Source of the DNA: Pseudomonas batumici
GTDB lineage: Bacteria > Pseudomonadota > Gammaproteobacteria > Pseudomonadales > Pseudomonadaceae
DNA: 64,000 bases
Direction: 5' to 3'
NCBI RefSeq assembly: GCF_000820515.1
Contig: NZ_JXDG01000064.1
Location: forward strand, 62,001 to 126,000
Shown: positions 10,001 through 17,842 of the stretch, piece after piece
Layout of the letters: each line of letters opens with the position of its first letter
Numbering within the stretch: position 1 is the first letter of the stretch
Position numbers and translations under genes: made by a program
The notes under the pieces: generated by a model
What the model saw: the letters and a program-made list of their open reading frames with translations, nothing else
Databases searched by the model: none
Told to the model about the DNA's origin: nothing

Positions 10001-10495
10001 CGACTTGCGGTTGGCGTCCAGCTTGGGCAATTTCGGCCCGGACGCCGGATAAGGGTTGGGCTTGAGCATTTCCCGGGCCCGCGCATAACCTTCGGCAAGC
10101 AGTGTGTCCCGATGCTCGCGCACCGCCTGAGGCCAGCGCGGGTCATCGAAGACCCCCGGCTCCGGCTCCAGGGACACGTTGGCATTGATCAGCGAGGTGC
10201 CCCCCAGGCCGCAACCGACCACCACGTTCTGCTGGGCATTGACGTGCAGGTCGAATAGACCGGTACGCGAACCGATATGACCGTCCGGGTCATGGACCTG
10301 CAACTCTTCCGTCGCCGCGACCATGGTGTTGGGGTATTCCCCCGGCTGGATCTCCCGCCCGCGCTCCAGCAGGCAGACACTTTTCCCGGCACGCGACAGC
10401 CGTGACGCCGCGATGCCGCCGCCATAGCCGGAACCGATCACGATGACGTCGTAGCGCTCCTTGATCTCACTGATGGGTGTCGAAATCCGTGTCAT
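7043..10495 (-). CDS. GMC (cholesterol-oxidase-type) oxidoreductase fused to an alpha/beta hydrolase
   Basis: This is a 1150-residue two-enzyme fusion. Residues about 1-570 form a GMC flavoenzyme: the FAD motif IVIGSGYGGGIAASRLSRAG near residue 19, LERGREIQPGEYP, a Cys-rich insert CNQCGDCVSGCNNKAK, and C-terminal VHPLGGCVMG, which is the cholesterol-oxidase (ChoD) type. A linker domain follows (about 590-790). Residues about 830-1150 form an alpha/beta hydrolase with LVHGLGVGSNIF for the oxyanion region, acid D1088 and H1123 (GYGHID). The expected GxSxG is VHCYGAT, placing C922 at the nucleophile position. The ATG has GAGGAAA as ribosome binding site. It leads an operon with a cytochrome and a phosphoesterase. 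Oxidation of a sterol-like or lipid alcohol with later hydrolysis is inference. Confidence 0.88.
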   Translation of the reverse strand: MTRISTPISEIKERYDVIVIGSGYGGGIAASRLSRAGKSVCLLERGREIQPGEYPNTMVAATEELQVHDPDGHIGSRTGLFDLHVNAQQNVVVGCGLGGTSLINANVSLEPEPGVFDDPRWPQAVREHRDTLLAEGYARAREMLKPNPYPASGPKLPKLDANRKSADFLKEKAHFYTPPINVTFDKLPNNLNHVGVEQLPCNQCGDCVSGCNNKAKNTTLMNYLPDAWNHGAEIFCQAEVRHLERDGDGWIVHFQYLDSGREAFSAPTLFVRANIVVVSAGTLGSTEILLRSRSKGVPMSDQLGENMSGNGDILGFGHNCEQTINGIGFGAHSAKEMEPVGPCITSIIDMRTEGDWRSRMVIEEGSIPGALGRPMVPAMAGFAGLIGEATDKGLNAQLHYKAREAESFLRGPYYGALHNMQTYLIMSHDDGKGRMLLDDKDQLRIDWPGVGEQENFKLGNDRLRQSTKALGGVWVPNPIWTKLLKHSIVSVHPLGGCVMGEDAEQGVVNHKGQVFSGTSGNAVYPGLYVADGAVIPTSLAVNPLLTISAVSERNMGLLAADRGWVIDYRLPSAPRKPVAPPTLGVQFTETMKGYFSRDFTEPQGTDLALYQAAAKRGEAQHSPIEFTLTITANDLNRLIKEPAHAATLVGTLDAPALSPYPLTASNGVFNLFEQYEQQVGVRHMNYDMKLTAEDGRDYYFSAFKTVPEDNGVLNIWPDTSTLYVTLYQGPDKTGTVIGSGVMHIEPADFAKQMTTMKVLNARSERERIEALARFGKFFAGILWESYGGVFAGDIYFNPDAPPRHKRPLDAPVPTVHFFETEDHVQLRLTRYQAGSKGPVMLVHGLGVGSNIFSTDTIQTNLLEYLCKHEYDVWLLDFRVSILLPASKQEWNGDQIAQYDYKAAIAQIRQATGALDVQCVVHCYGATTFFMSLLAGLADVRSVVCSQIAADTVVATATGIKAGLHLPGGLDALGVKSLTAYADSKESWFNKLYDKALNVYARIEAQGYCTNPVCHRITFMYASLYRHDTLNETLHDNLHELFGSSNIQTFEHLALICRKGHLVDFKGNDVYMPHFNRLQLPICFISGADNQCYLPESTEKTYDRLVALHGPELFSRHVVPGYGHIDCMFGKNAVVDVYPLILDHLEKTAQR

Positions 10496-10930
10496 GGTTA
10501 TTTCCTCTCAAGGCTAGGTCGGGCAACTCTGCGGTTGCCGCTGCAGGGGCAGACGGTGATGTCACAGGCGAACGCACCCACGGGCTCCACGTACGAGCCG
10601 GTTGTGCACAGGGAGATCGGAGCGCGCCGGCGCCAGGGCAGAGGCTATAGGCGAGCACGCTGATTGCGGGCATGGCGATGAATACGCCGGGGAACCAGGG
10701 CACTGGCTCGGGCCACGGCATTGAGGCCGGGGAGTGGCGGTGGGCGGTGGTGCGGTTGGCGACCCATCAAGCGTTCTCCCTGAACCTGATATGGAAGCGA
10801 ATAACGTGGTGTCCTTGTGGGATGAGTGAAGACTTTGGGCAGGGGGGTGTCAATGAACACCCTTAGAACTGTATGAAATTTGATCTATAGCGCTGCGCGC
10901 TATAAGAATCGGGGCCTAGCGACCTTAGCG
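10496..10930. other. Gene-free leader region of the GMC operon
   Basis: No convincing gene is seen: short open frames lack ribosome binding sites and family resemblance. It should hold the promoter of the GMC operon, which reads leftwards, but no clear -35/-10 pair could be fixed. Near its right end is an inverted repeat with arms TATAGCGC (10886-10893) and GCGCTATA (10897-10904), directly before the DnaA-box array. Confidence 0.5.
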
Positions 10931-11530
10931 AACAACTTATCCACAGAGCCACCCACAGCAAATGTGGGCAAGTGGCGGTTTATGCGACGTCGATGGAGGC
11001 GGAATCTGAATAAAATCCGTGACTTATTCAGAAACCCCTGTTCAGGCAGGGATTGATCGTTTTTTAACCTTATCTTTGAAAGCCATGTATTTAAAGGCCT
11101 GTAGAGGACCGCGAACACCTTATCCACAGAAAGGCCAACAGACTTTGTGTGCAAGTCGGCGATTTATCCAGGGCTCTGTGGAAAACCGCTGAAAGCCGCG
11201 AAAACAGAAGGTTTCAGAACGATCAAATGCAGCAAAAGACGTGTTTGTATATTTTTTGATCAAACCTTTGCAAGCCTTATAAAACAAGGCCCACAAGGGA
11301 TAGCAAACATCTTATCCACAAAAGCGCCAACAGACTTTGTTAACAACTGGCCGCCCGCACGTAATCCTGCAAAGCCCTTATCCACATAAAAACTCGAGTA
11401 AAAACCGCCAGTTAGGCTGATCATTTTTCGTACTAAGGGCTACAGGGGTTGATCTGCGTGGGGTGTGGCGATGCACAAACACCTTATCCACAGGCCGGCC
11501 CACAGTCTCTGTGGACACTTGGCCGTCCGG
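10931..11530. repeat. DnaA-box array in a diverged repeat of about 180 bp
   Basis: Five exact copies of TTATCCACA occur on the plus strand at 10937, 11120, 11312, 11378 and 11484, plus TTTTCCACA on the minus strand at 11177-11185. Four sit in a larger repeated unit spaced 183, 192 and 172 bp. Each unit has an AT-rich block, then a GGCC/AGGG stretch, then GCGAACA or similar, the box, and five bases later a short dyad (for example CCCACA with TGTGGG at copy 1, CCACAG with CTGTGG at copy 4). GATC sites precede most units. The stretch is visibly richer in A+T than its flanks and has no credible gene. Confidence 0.85.
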
Positions 11531-11690
11531 CAAAGGTCTGAAGTGTCAAAGGGCAGGAAATGATGCCATCGAACGTCGGGCGACACGCTTTCCACAGCGC
11601 GCCCTGTTCTGGCAGTAAAGAGGTATTGGACTGATGCGTTGATGAGGGAGCCCTCGCGGGTACTCCCCCGAAACCTGCAGCGTGCCGTTT
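11531..11690. other. Region downstream of etfB
   Basis: It has no gene. GGGAG (11648-11652 region) with CTCCC about 12 bases later and an inner CCC/GGG pair can form a hairpin just past the etfB stop on the minus strand; there is no U-run, so it is a weak terminator candidate at best. Confidence 0.35.
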
Positions 11691-12461
11691 TCAGCGCAGC
11701 ACGCCTTCCTCGATCAACAGCTTGAGAATCGCTTCGGCCCCGGCCTCGGCGCTGACGCCCTTGAGCACCTGCCCGCCGCCGCCACTGGCCTTGGCCGTCG
11801 CCGCCTTCATCCGGTCGGCACCGCTCTTGGCCTTGATCACCTTCAGGCGCTTGGGCCGTGGCTTGGCCGGTTGCAGCAGCGCACCGGTGAATAACTCATC
11901 CTCCAGCACCTCCACTTCCTCGGCGTGCAACACCCCACGCTGCGCCGGGCCGTAGGCACTTTGCCGTGGCTTGGGCGCGGCGTTATCCACCGTGGCGAGA
12001 AACGGCAGACGGACTTTCAGCCGACGCCGCTGCCCACGTGGCAAGGCTTGCAGCACATGGGCGACGCCATTGGCGATGGACTCGACCTGGGCCAGCCCCA
12101 CCACCAGCGGCCAACCGAGGTTTTCCGCCAGCAGGAACGGCAGCATGCCCGAGCCTTCGCCGGTTTCCGCCTGGCTACCCGTGAGAACAAGCTGGGCCCC
12201 GGCATCGCGCAGATAATCGGTCAACACCGGCAGCGCGTCGGCGCCGGCCGGTTGTTCCAGCACCCGCAACTCGTCCAGGCCCATGCCCAGGTAAGCCCGC
12301 AGCGCCGGCTCCGAGACATCGCCGGCATGCACCACCTGCAAGTTATCCCCAGCCAGTTGCAAACCCAGTTCCACCGCGCGGGCATCCTGCTCGGCGCGAC
12401 GGGCGCGGCCGGAGGTGGGGTGGGCACCGATGGACACCAGGCTGATTACATTCGTACTCAT
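11691..12461 (-). CDS. etfB: Electron transfer flavoprotein beta subunit of the dimethylglycine pathway
   Basis: EtfB with EtfA carries electrons from dimethylglycine demethylase to the quinone pool. The 256-residue length and N-terminal nucleotide-binding fold (VISLVSIGAHPTSGRARRAEQDARAVELGLQLA) fit the ETF beta family. The middle retains a recognisable ETF segment (LVLTGSQAETGEGSGMLPFLLAENLGWPLV). It is a divergent ETF, not the housekeeping pair of fatty acid oxidation. It ends the dgc operon, 15 bp after etfA. The following region carries the DnaA-box array. Confidence 0.9.
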   Translation of the reverse strand: MSTNVISLVSIGAHPTSGRARRAEQDARAVELGLQLAGDNLQVVHAGDVSEPALRAYLGMGLDELRVLEQPAGADALPVLTDYLRDAGAQLVLTGSQAETGEGSGMLPFLLAENLGWPLVVGLAQVESIANGVAHVLQALPRGQRRRLKVRLPFLATVDNAAPKPRQSAYGPAQRGVLHAEEVEVLEDELFTGALLQPAKPRPKRLKVIKAKSGADRMKAATAKASGGGGQVLKGVSAEAGAEAILKLLIEEGVLR

Positions 12462-12476
12462 GACGTCATCCCTACC

Positions 12477-13697
12477 TTAAGCCGCATCGCGCTTGGCGCC
12501 GTTGCGATATGCCGTCACCGCCGCGATCAGGGCGCGGAAGATCTCGCTGCTCTCGCCGATCACCGACAGGTCGGCACGCTTGATCATGTCGCAACCCGGA
12601 TCGAGGTTGATCGCCACCACCTTGTCGCAGGCACCGATGCCTTGCAGGTGCTGGATCGCCCCGGAAATCCCCACGGCCACGTAGACCCGCGCGGTGACCC
12701 AGGTGCCGCTGGCGCCGACCTGGCGGTCGCGGGCCATGAAGCCGTCGTCCACCGCCACCCGCGAAGCGCCTTCGGTGGCGCCCAGGGCCGCCGCCGTTTC
12801 ATGGAACAGCGCCCAGTCCTTGACCCCGTTGCCGCCGGAGAAAATGAATTCGGCTTCGGCCATGGGAATCGCCCCCGGGTCCACCGCCACCGCGCCGAGA
12901 TCCTCGATACGTGGCAGGCTTCGGGCGATGCTTGTGGATAACTCCACGGGCAAGGCTTCGTGACGGGTTTCGCTGACCGGCTCGGCGCATTCGGCGGCGG
13001 CCAGGATCAGGCGCGCCAAGGGTCGTGCCAGGTCCTGCAGGCCGGCACCGGCGCGACCGATGCACTCGTCGCCCTTGACCTGCCAGACCCGCGTGGCCGG
13101 GCGTTCGCCCAGGCTGGCGGCAAAGCGCCGGCCCAGTTCGCCACCGCCGCTGCGGCTGTCCGGCAGCAACCAGTGACGGGGATTGAACTGGTTATCCACA
13201 GCCCGCAGGCCCTGGACCCGCTGTTCCGGTGAGTAACCGCTGAACTCATCGCCGTCGAGCACCAGCAGGCGGTCGACGCCGGCGGTTTCGAAGGTGGATT
13301 CCTTGTGCTCGCCAAAGACCACGGCCAGGACCGCGCCGTCCTTGCCCGCCATCTGGTGGGCCAGGCCCAGCAGATCGCGGTCGTGACTGCTCAGGCGACC
13401 GCCGACCATGTCCGGCACCACGCTGATATAGAACGCCGGTTGCAGCACCTGGTGCAGCGGCAGTTGTACCTCGACGCTGGCCGAACGCTTGGTCGCGCCG
13501 CCCTGCTGGGCGCCGCTGCGATCGATGCGCTTGATGCCGTTGGGGCCGATGAAACCGACGCCATGGACGTTCTTGCGGATCAGACCGTTAGGTCCCATCC
13601 AGCTGTGTTGTACCGGTTGCATGGCCGCGTGCAGCGGGTGCAGGCGGTTGCGGGCGATCCACTCGGCGCGCGGGTCGCGGCGGATAATATCGCTCAT
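12477..13697 (-). CDS. etfA: Electron transfer flavoprotein alpha subunit of the dimethylglycine pathway
   Basis: The 406-residue alpha subunit is longer than a housekeeping EtfA (about 310) because of an N-terminal extension of roughly 90 residues (MSDIIRRDPRAEWIARNRLHPLHAAMQ), seen in the dgc-linked type. The FAD-binding C-terminal domain is intact: VGASGTWVTARVYVAVGISG, AIQHLQGIGACDKVVAINLD and ADLSVIGE. It shares one base with the dgcB stop (TGATG), so the two are translationally coupled. Two exact DnaA boxes lie inside the gene, at 12933-12941 (minus) and 13192-13200 (plus). Confidence 0.93.
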   Translation of the reverse strand: MSDIIRRDPRAEWIARNRLHPLHAAMQPVQHSWMGPNGLIRKNVHGVGFIGPNGIKRIDRSGAQQGGATKRSASVEVQLPLHQVLQPAFYISVVPDMVGGRLSSHDRDLLGLAHQMAGKDGAVLAVVFGEHKESTFETAGVDRLLVLDGDEFSGYSPEQRVQGLRAVDNQFNPRHWLLPDSRSGGGELGRRFAASLGERPATRVWQVKGDECIGRAGAGLQDLARPLARLILAAAECAEPVSETRHEALPVELSTSIARSLPRIEDLGAVAVDPGAIPMAEAEFIFSGGNGVKDWALFHETAAALGATEGASRVAVDDGFMARDRQVGASGTWVTARVYVAVGISGAIQHLQGIGACDKVVAINLDPGCDMIKRADLSVIGESSEIFRALIAAVTAYRNGAKRDAA

Positions 13698-15640
13698 CAG
13701 TGCACCTCCGCAGGTTCACGCTTGGGGGCTGGCTTGCTCGGTGCCGCGTCTTCAAGCAGGGCATCGGCCACCAGTTCGGCCAGGTCCTTGATCAAGGGAC
13801 GCGGTTCGACCACGCCTTCGAGCATCGCCGTGCATTGCGGGCAACCGACCGCCACCAGTTCGGCGCCGGTTTCGCGGATGTCTTCCATGCGCATGTCGGG
13901 AATCCGCTGCTTGCCGGGGATATCGGTGATCGGTGCACCGCCACCGCCGCCGCAGCAACGGGAACGGAAACCGGAACGTTGCATTTCCTTGACCTCGATC
14001 CCCAGTGCCCGCAGCACGTCACGCGGCGCTTCATACTCGCCGTTGTAGCGGCCCAGGTAGCACGGATCGTGATAGGTCACGCTGTTGCCCTTGTGCTCAC
14101 CGAGATTCAAGGCACCGGCGCCGATCAGTTCGGCCATGTAGGTGCTGTGATGCTGCACCAGGTAGTTGCCGCCGAAGGCACCGTATTCATTCTTCAGTAC
14201 ATGGAAACTGTGAGGATCGCAGGTGACGATGCGCTTGAAGCTGTATTTGGCCAGGGTCTGGATATTGCGTTTGGCCAACAGCTGGAAGGTCGCCTCGTCG
14301 CCCAGGCGCCGGGCCACGTCACCGCTGTCGCGCTCTTCCAGGCCGAGCACCGCGAAGTCGACCTTGGCCGCCTTCAGCACTTTGACGAAGGCGCGCAAGG
14401 TGCGCTGGTTGCGCATGTCGAAGGCGCCGTCGCCGACCCAGAACAGCACGTCGGTGGTTTTCTTCTCGCCGAGCACGCTGAGGTTCAGGTCCGCCGCCCA
14501 GTTCATCCGCCCGCCCGGGGCGAAACCGCCGGGGTTGTCGGTGGCGATCAGGTTTTCCAGGACTTCGGCGCCCTTGTTCGGCGTGGCGCCTTTTTCCAGG
14601 GTCAGGTGACGACGCATGTCGACGATGGCATCGACGTGCTCGATCATCATCGGGCATTCCTCGACGCAGGCGCGGCAGGTGGTGCAGGACCACAGGGTCT
14701 CGGCGTCCACCAGGCCGTTGACGATCGGTTGGTGCGGGTTGCCCGAATGCTCGCCGATGGCTTTTCCAGGGTATGGACTGCCGGCGAAGTTCGCGTCAGT
14801 ACCGCCCGCCAGACCGACCACCATGTCCTGGATCAGTTTTTTCGGGTTCAACGGCTGGCCGGCGGCGAACGCCGGGCAGGCGGCTTCACATTTACCGCAC
14901 TGCACGCAGGCGTCGAAGCCCAGCAGTTGGTTCCAGGTGAAGTCCTTGGGTTTCTCCACGCCCAGCGGCGCTTTCGGGTCGCTCAGGTCCAGCGGCTTGA
15001 GGCCGGTGGAACGGCCGCCGCCGAAGCGTTCGGCACGGCGGTGCCAGGCCAGGTGCAGGGCACCGGCGAAGGCGTGCTTCATCGGGCCGCCCCAGGTCAT
15101 GCCGAGGAATAGCTCGGACACGCCCCACAGCACACCGATGCCGAAGATCACCGCCAGTACCCAGCCGCCGAAGTCTTCCGGAAGGATGCCGGCCACCGGC
15201 AGGGTCACCAGGAAGAACGACGCCGAGAAGGCCAGCAGGCTTTTCGGCAGGCGCATCCACGGGCCTTTCGACAGACGGCTCGGCGGGTTGCGGCGGCGCA
15301 GATAGACAAAGATCGCACCGACAAACATCACCGCCGACATCAGCAGCAAGGCATAGCCGAGGATCTGGTTATGCAGGCCGAAACCGTGCACCAGGATCGC
15401 CAGCACGATCGACGCCACCGCGCCGCCGGCCGTGGCGACGTGGGTGTTGGCGATGTATTTGTCCCGCGCCACTACATGGTGCAGGTCGACCATATAGCGC
15501 TTGGGCATGGCGAAAAGGCCGCCGAGCAGATCGACTTTCGAGGGTCGACCGCGACGCCACATGGCGATCCGCCGCAGCGCGCCGAGGACGCCAAGGCCCA
15601 GGGCGGCAAACAGCAGGATGGGAAGAAGGGTGTTCAACAT
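13697..15640 (-). CDS. dgcB: Dimethylglycine demethylase subunit B, membrane iron-sulfur protein
   Basis: The 647-residue protein has membrane helices in the first 200 residues (MLNTLLPILLFAALGLGVLG and others). Two 4Fe-4S motifs follow, CVQCGKCEAACP and CTTCRACVEECP, then two heterodisulfide-reductase-like CCG domains ending in CCGGGGGAP. It links DgcA to the ETF and quinone. I chose the ATG at 15640, behind GGGAG at 8 nt; an in-frame start 20 codons upstream has no such site and gives a tail without family resemblance. It is required with DgcA for growth on dimethylglycine in P. aeruginosa. Confidence 0.94.
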   Translation of the reverse strand: MLNTLLPILLFAALGLGVLGALRRIAMWRRGRPSKVDLLGGLFAMPKRYMVDLHHVVARDKYIANTHVATAGGAVASIVLAILVHGFGLHNQILGYALLLMSAVMFVGAIFVYLRRRNPPSRLSKGPWMRLPKSLLAFSASFFLVTLPVAGILPEDFGGWVLAVIFGIGVLWGVSELFLGMTWGGPMKHAFAGALHLAWHRRAERFGGGRSTGLKPLDLSDPKAPLGVEKPKDFTWNQLLGFDACVQCGKCEAACPAFAAGQPLNPKKLIQDMVVGLAGGTDANFAGSPYPGKAIGEHSGNPHQPIVNGLVDAETLWSCTTCRACVEECPMMIEHVDAIVDMRRHLTLEKGATPNKGAEVLENLIATDNPGGFAPGGRMNWAADLNLSVLGEKKTTDVLFWVGDGAFDMRNQRTLRAFVKVLKAAKVDFAVLGLEERDSGDVARRLGDEATFQLLAKRNIQTLAKYSFKRIVTCDPHSFHVLKNEYGAFGGNYLVQHHSTYMAELIGAGALNLGEHKGNSVTYHDPCYLGRYNGEYEAPRDVLRALGIEVKEMQRSGFRSRCCGGGGGAPITDIPGKQRIPDMRMEDIRETGAELVAVGCPQCTAMLEGVVEPRPLIKDLAELVADALLEDAAPSKPAPKREPAEVH

Positions 15641-15663
15641 GGTGCAGCTCCCAAAGACCTCGG

Positions 15664-15762
15664 GGCTCGGCAGGAGCCGGTCGGCTGGCGATTCAGGCAA
15701 CGCGGTGCATCAGTCAACCCGCGTTATCGTTCATCGCCGGCAAGCCGGCTCCCACAGGAGGG
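15664..15762. repeat. REP doublet with one decayed arm
   Basis: The right arm GCCGGCAAGCCGGCTCCCAC is intact; the left arm GGAGCCGGTCGGCTGGCGAT is mutated. It lies between dgcA and dgcB inside the operon. Confidence 0.75.
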
Positions 15763-15766
15763 TGGC

Positions 15767-17827
15767 TTAGAAATCCTTGCACAGACGCAACGCGTCATAG
15801 ATCGCCGCGTGCGTGTTGCGCTGGGCCACGCAGTCGCCGATGCGGAACAGCAGGTAGCCGTCACCGGGTTGGCTCAGGCACGGCTGCGGCTTGATCGCGA
15901 ACAGGGCTTCGACATCGATCTGGCCCTTGTTGCGCGAACCTTCCTTGAGCCCGTAGTAGATTTCCTCGTCCGGACGCACGCCGTTCTCCACCACCACCTG
16001 GTCCACCACCCGCTCCTCCTTGGCGCCGGTGTATTCGTTCTCCAGCACTGCCACCAGCTTGTCGCCCTCGCGATAGACCTTCTCCAGCATCATGTCGCCG
16101 GTCATGATCACTTCTTTCGGGTACATGCTGCGGTAGTAGGTCGGGAACGACGTACCGCCAATCGCCACGCCCGGTTTGATATCGTCGGTGACGATTTCCA
16201 CCTGGCTGCCCTTGTCGGCGAGGAAGTCGGCCACCGACATACCGGTGAACTCGCAGATGGTGTCGTAGACCAGTACGTTCTTGCCCGGTGCGACCTTGCC
16301 GTCCAGCACGTCCCAACTGCTGACCACCAGCCCTTCAGCGGCGCCCCAGTGTTCGTTCTGCTCCAGATTCGGATGCCCGCCGACGGCCAGCACCACGATG
16401 TCCGGGCGCAGGTCGAGAATGGTCGCGGCATCGGCGGCGGTGCCCAGGCGCAGGTCGACCTTCAGGCGCGCCAGCTCCAGCTGGAACCAGCGGGTGATAC
16501 CGGCGATCTGGTCACGCTGCGGCGCCTTCGAGGCCGTGGTGATCTGCCCGCCGATGGCGTCTTTCTTCTCGAACAGGGTCACATCGTGCCCGCGTTCAGC
16601 GGCCACGCGCGCGGCCTCCATCCCGGCAGGACCGGCACCGACGATCACCACCTTGCGCTTGGGCCCGGTGGATTTCTCGATGATGTGCGGCACGCCCATG
16701 TATTCACGGGAAGTCGCGGCGTTCTGGATGCACAGCACATCCAGGCCCTGGTACTGCCGGTCGATGCAGTAGTTGGCGCCGACGCATTGCTTGATCTGGT
16801 CGACCTGGCCCATCTTGATCTTGGCGATCAGGTGCGGGTCGGCGATATGCGCGCGGGTCATGCCGACCATGTCGACATAGCCGCCTTCGAGGATACGGGT
16901 GGCCTGGTTCGGGTCCTTGATGTTCTGCGCGTGCAGCACCGGAACCTTGACCACTTCCTTGATCCCGGCCGCCAGGTGCAGGAACGGCTCCGGCGGGAAG
17001 CTCATGTTCGGGATCACGTTGGCCAGGGTGTTGTGGGTGTCGCAGCCCGAACCGACCACGCCGATGAAGTCGAGCATGCCGGTGTCGTCGTAATACTTGG
17101 CGATCTGCTTCATGTCCTCGTGGGACAGGCCGTCCGGGTGGAATTCGTCACCGCAGATGCGCATGCCGACGCAGAAATCGTCGCCGACTTCCTTGCGCAC
17201 GGCCTTGAGCACTTCCAGGCCGAACTTCATCCGGCCTTCGAAGGTGCCGCCCCATTCGTCGGTCCGCTTGTTGACCCGCGGGCTCCAGAACTGGTCGATC
17301 ATGTGCTGGTGCACGGCGGACAGCTCGACGCCGTCCAGGCCGCCGGCCTTGGCCCGGCGCGCGGCCTGGGCATAGTTGCCAATCACCCGCCAGATCTCTT
17401 CCGGCTCGATGGTCTTGCAGGTGGCACGGTGCACCGGCTCACGCACGCCCGAAGGCGACATCAGGGTCGGCCAGTTGAAACCGTCCCAACGCGAGCGACG
17501 GCCCATGTGGGTAATCTGGATCATGATCTTGGCGCCATGCTTGTGCATGGCGTCGGCCAGGTTCTGGAAGTGCGGAATGATGCGATCGGTGGACAGGTTC
17601 ACCGAGCTCCACCACTCCTGCGGGCTGTCGATGGCCACCACGGACGAGCCACCGCAGATCGCCAGGCCGATGCCGCCCTTGGCTTTCTCTTCGTAATACT
17701 TCACATAGCGCTCGGTGGTCATCCCGCCGTCGGTGGCATACACCTCGGCGTGGGCGGTACTGAGCACGCGGTTGCGGATGGTCAGCTTGCCGATCTGGAT
17801 CGGCTGGAACATTGCTTCGAAAGCCAT
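15767..17827 (-). CDS. dgcA: Dimethylglycine demethylase subunit A
   Basis: DgcA demethylates dimethylglycine to sarcosine and formaldehyde. The 686-residue protein is an old-yellow-enzyme type flavoprotein of the trimethylamine dehydrogenase/dienoyl-CoA reductase family. An N-terminal TIM barrel (FQPIQIGKLTIRNRVLSTAH) binds FMN. A 4Fe-4S Cys cluster lies near residue 349 (CVGANYCID with a later Cys in VLCIQNAA). The second half is a Rossmann FAD/NAD unit (VVIVGAGPAGMEAARVAAERG, near residue 395). It is the third gene of the operon, 15 bp after the V4R-like gene. Confidence 0.95.
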   Translation of the reverse strand: MAFEAMFQPIQIGKLTIRNRVLSTAHAEVYATDGGMTTERYVKYYEEKAKGGIGLAICGGSSVVAIDSPQEWWSSVNLSTDRIIPHFQNLADAMHKHGAKIMIQITHMGRRSRWDGFNWPTLMSPSGVREPVHRATCKTIEPEEIWRVIGNYAQAARRAKAGGLDGVELSAVHQHMIDQFWSPRVNKRTDEWGGTFEGRMKFGLEVLKAVRKEVGDDFCVGMRICGDEFHPDGLSHEDMKQIAKYYDDTGMLDFIGVVGSGCDTHNTLANVIPNMSFPPEPFLHLAAGIKEVVKVPVLHAQNIKDPNQATRILEGGYVDMVGMTRAHIADPHLIAKIKMGQVDQIKQCVGANYCIDRQYQGLDVLCIQNAATSREYMGVPHIIEKSTGPKRKVVIVGAGPAGMEAARVAAERGHDVTLFEKKDAIGGQITTASKAPQRDQIAGITRWFQLELARLKVDLRLGTAADAATILDLRPDIVVLAVGGHPNLEQNEHWGAAEGLVVSSWDVLDGKVAPGKNVLVYDTICEFTGMSVADFLADKGSQVEIVTDDIKPGVAIGGTSFPTYYRSMYPKEVIMTGDMMLEKVYREGDKLVAVLENEYTGAKEERVVDQVVVENGVRPDEEIYYGLKEGSRNKGQIDVEALFAIKPQPCLSQPGDGYLLFRIGDCVAQRNTHAAIYDALRLCKDF

Positions 17828-17842
17828 GGTGCGATCCTCGAC

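Noticed and set aside
10645-10860. A short minus-strand gene upstream of the GMC operon
   Set aside because: No ribosome binding site, no domain and proline/arginine-rich composition.
10931-11530. The DnaA-box array as a CRISPR
   Set aside because: Only 9 to about 15 bases are strictly repeated, unit spacing is 172-192 bp and spacers resemble one another; no cas gene is present.
10931-11530. The array as the chromosomal oriC
   Set aside because: The oriC of Pseudomonas lies beside dnaA and rpmH; neither is here, and no parS site or partition gene was seen.
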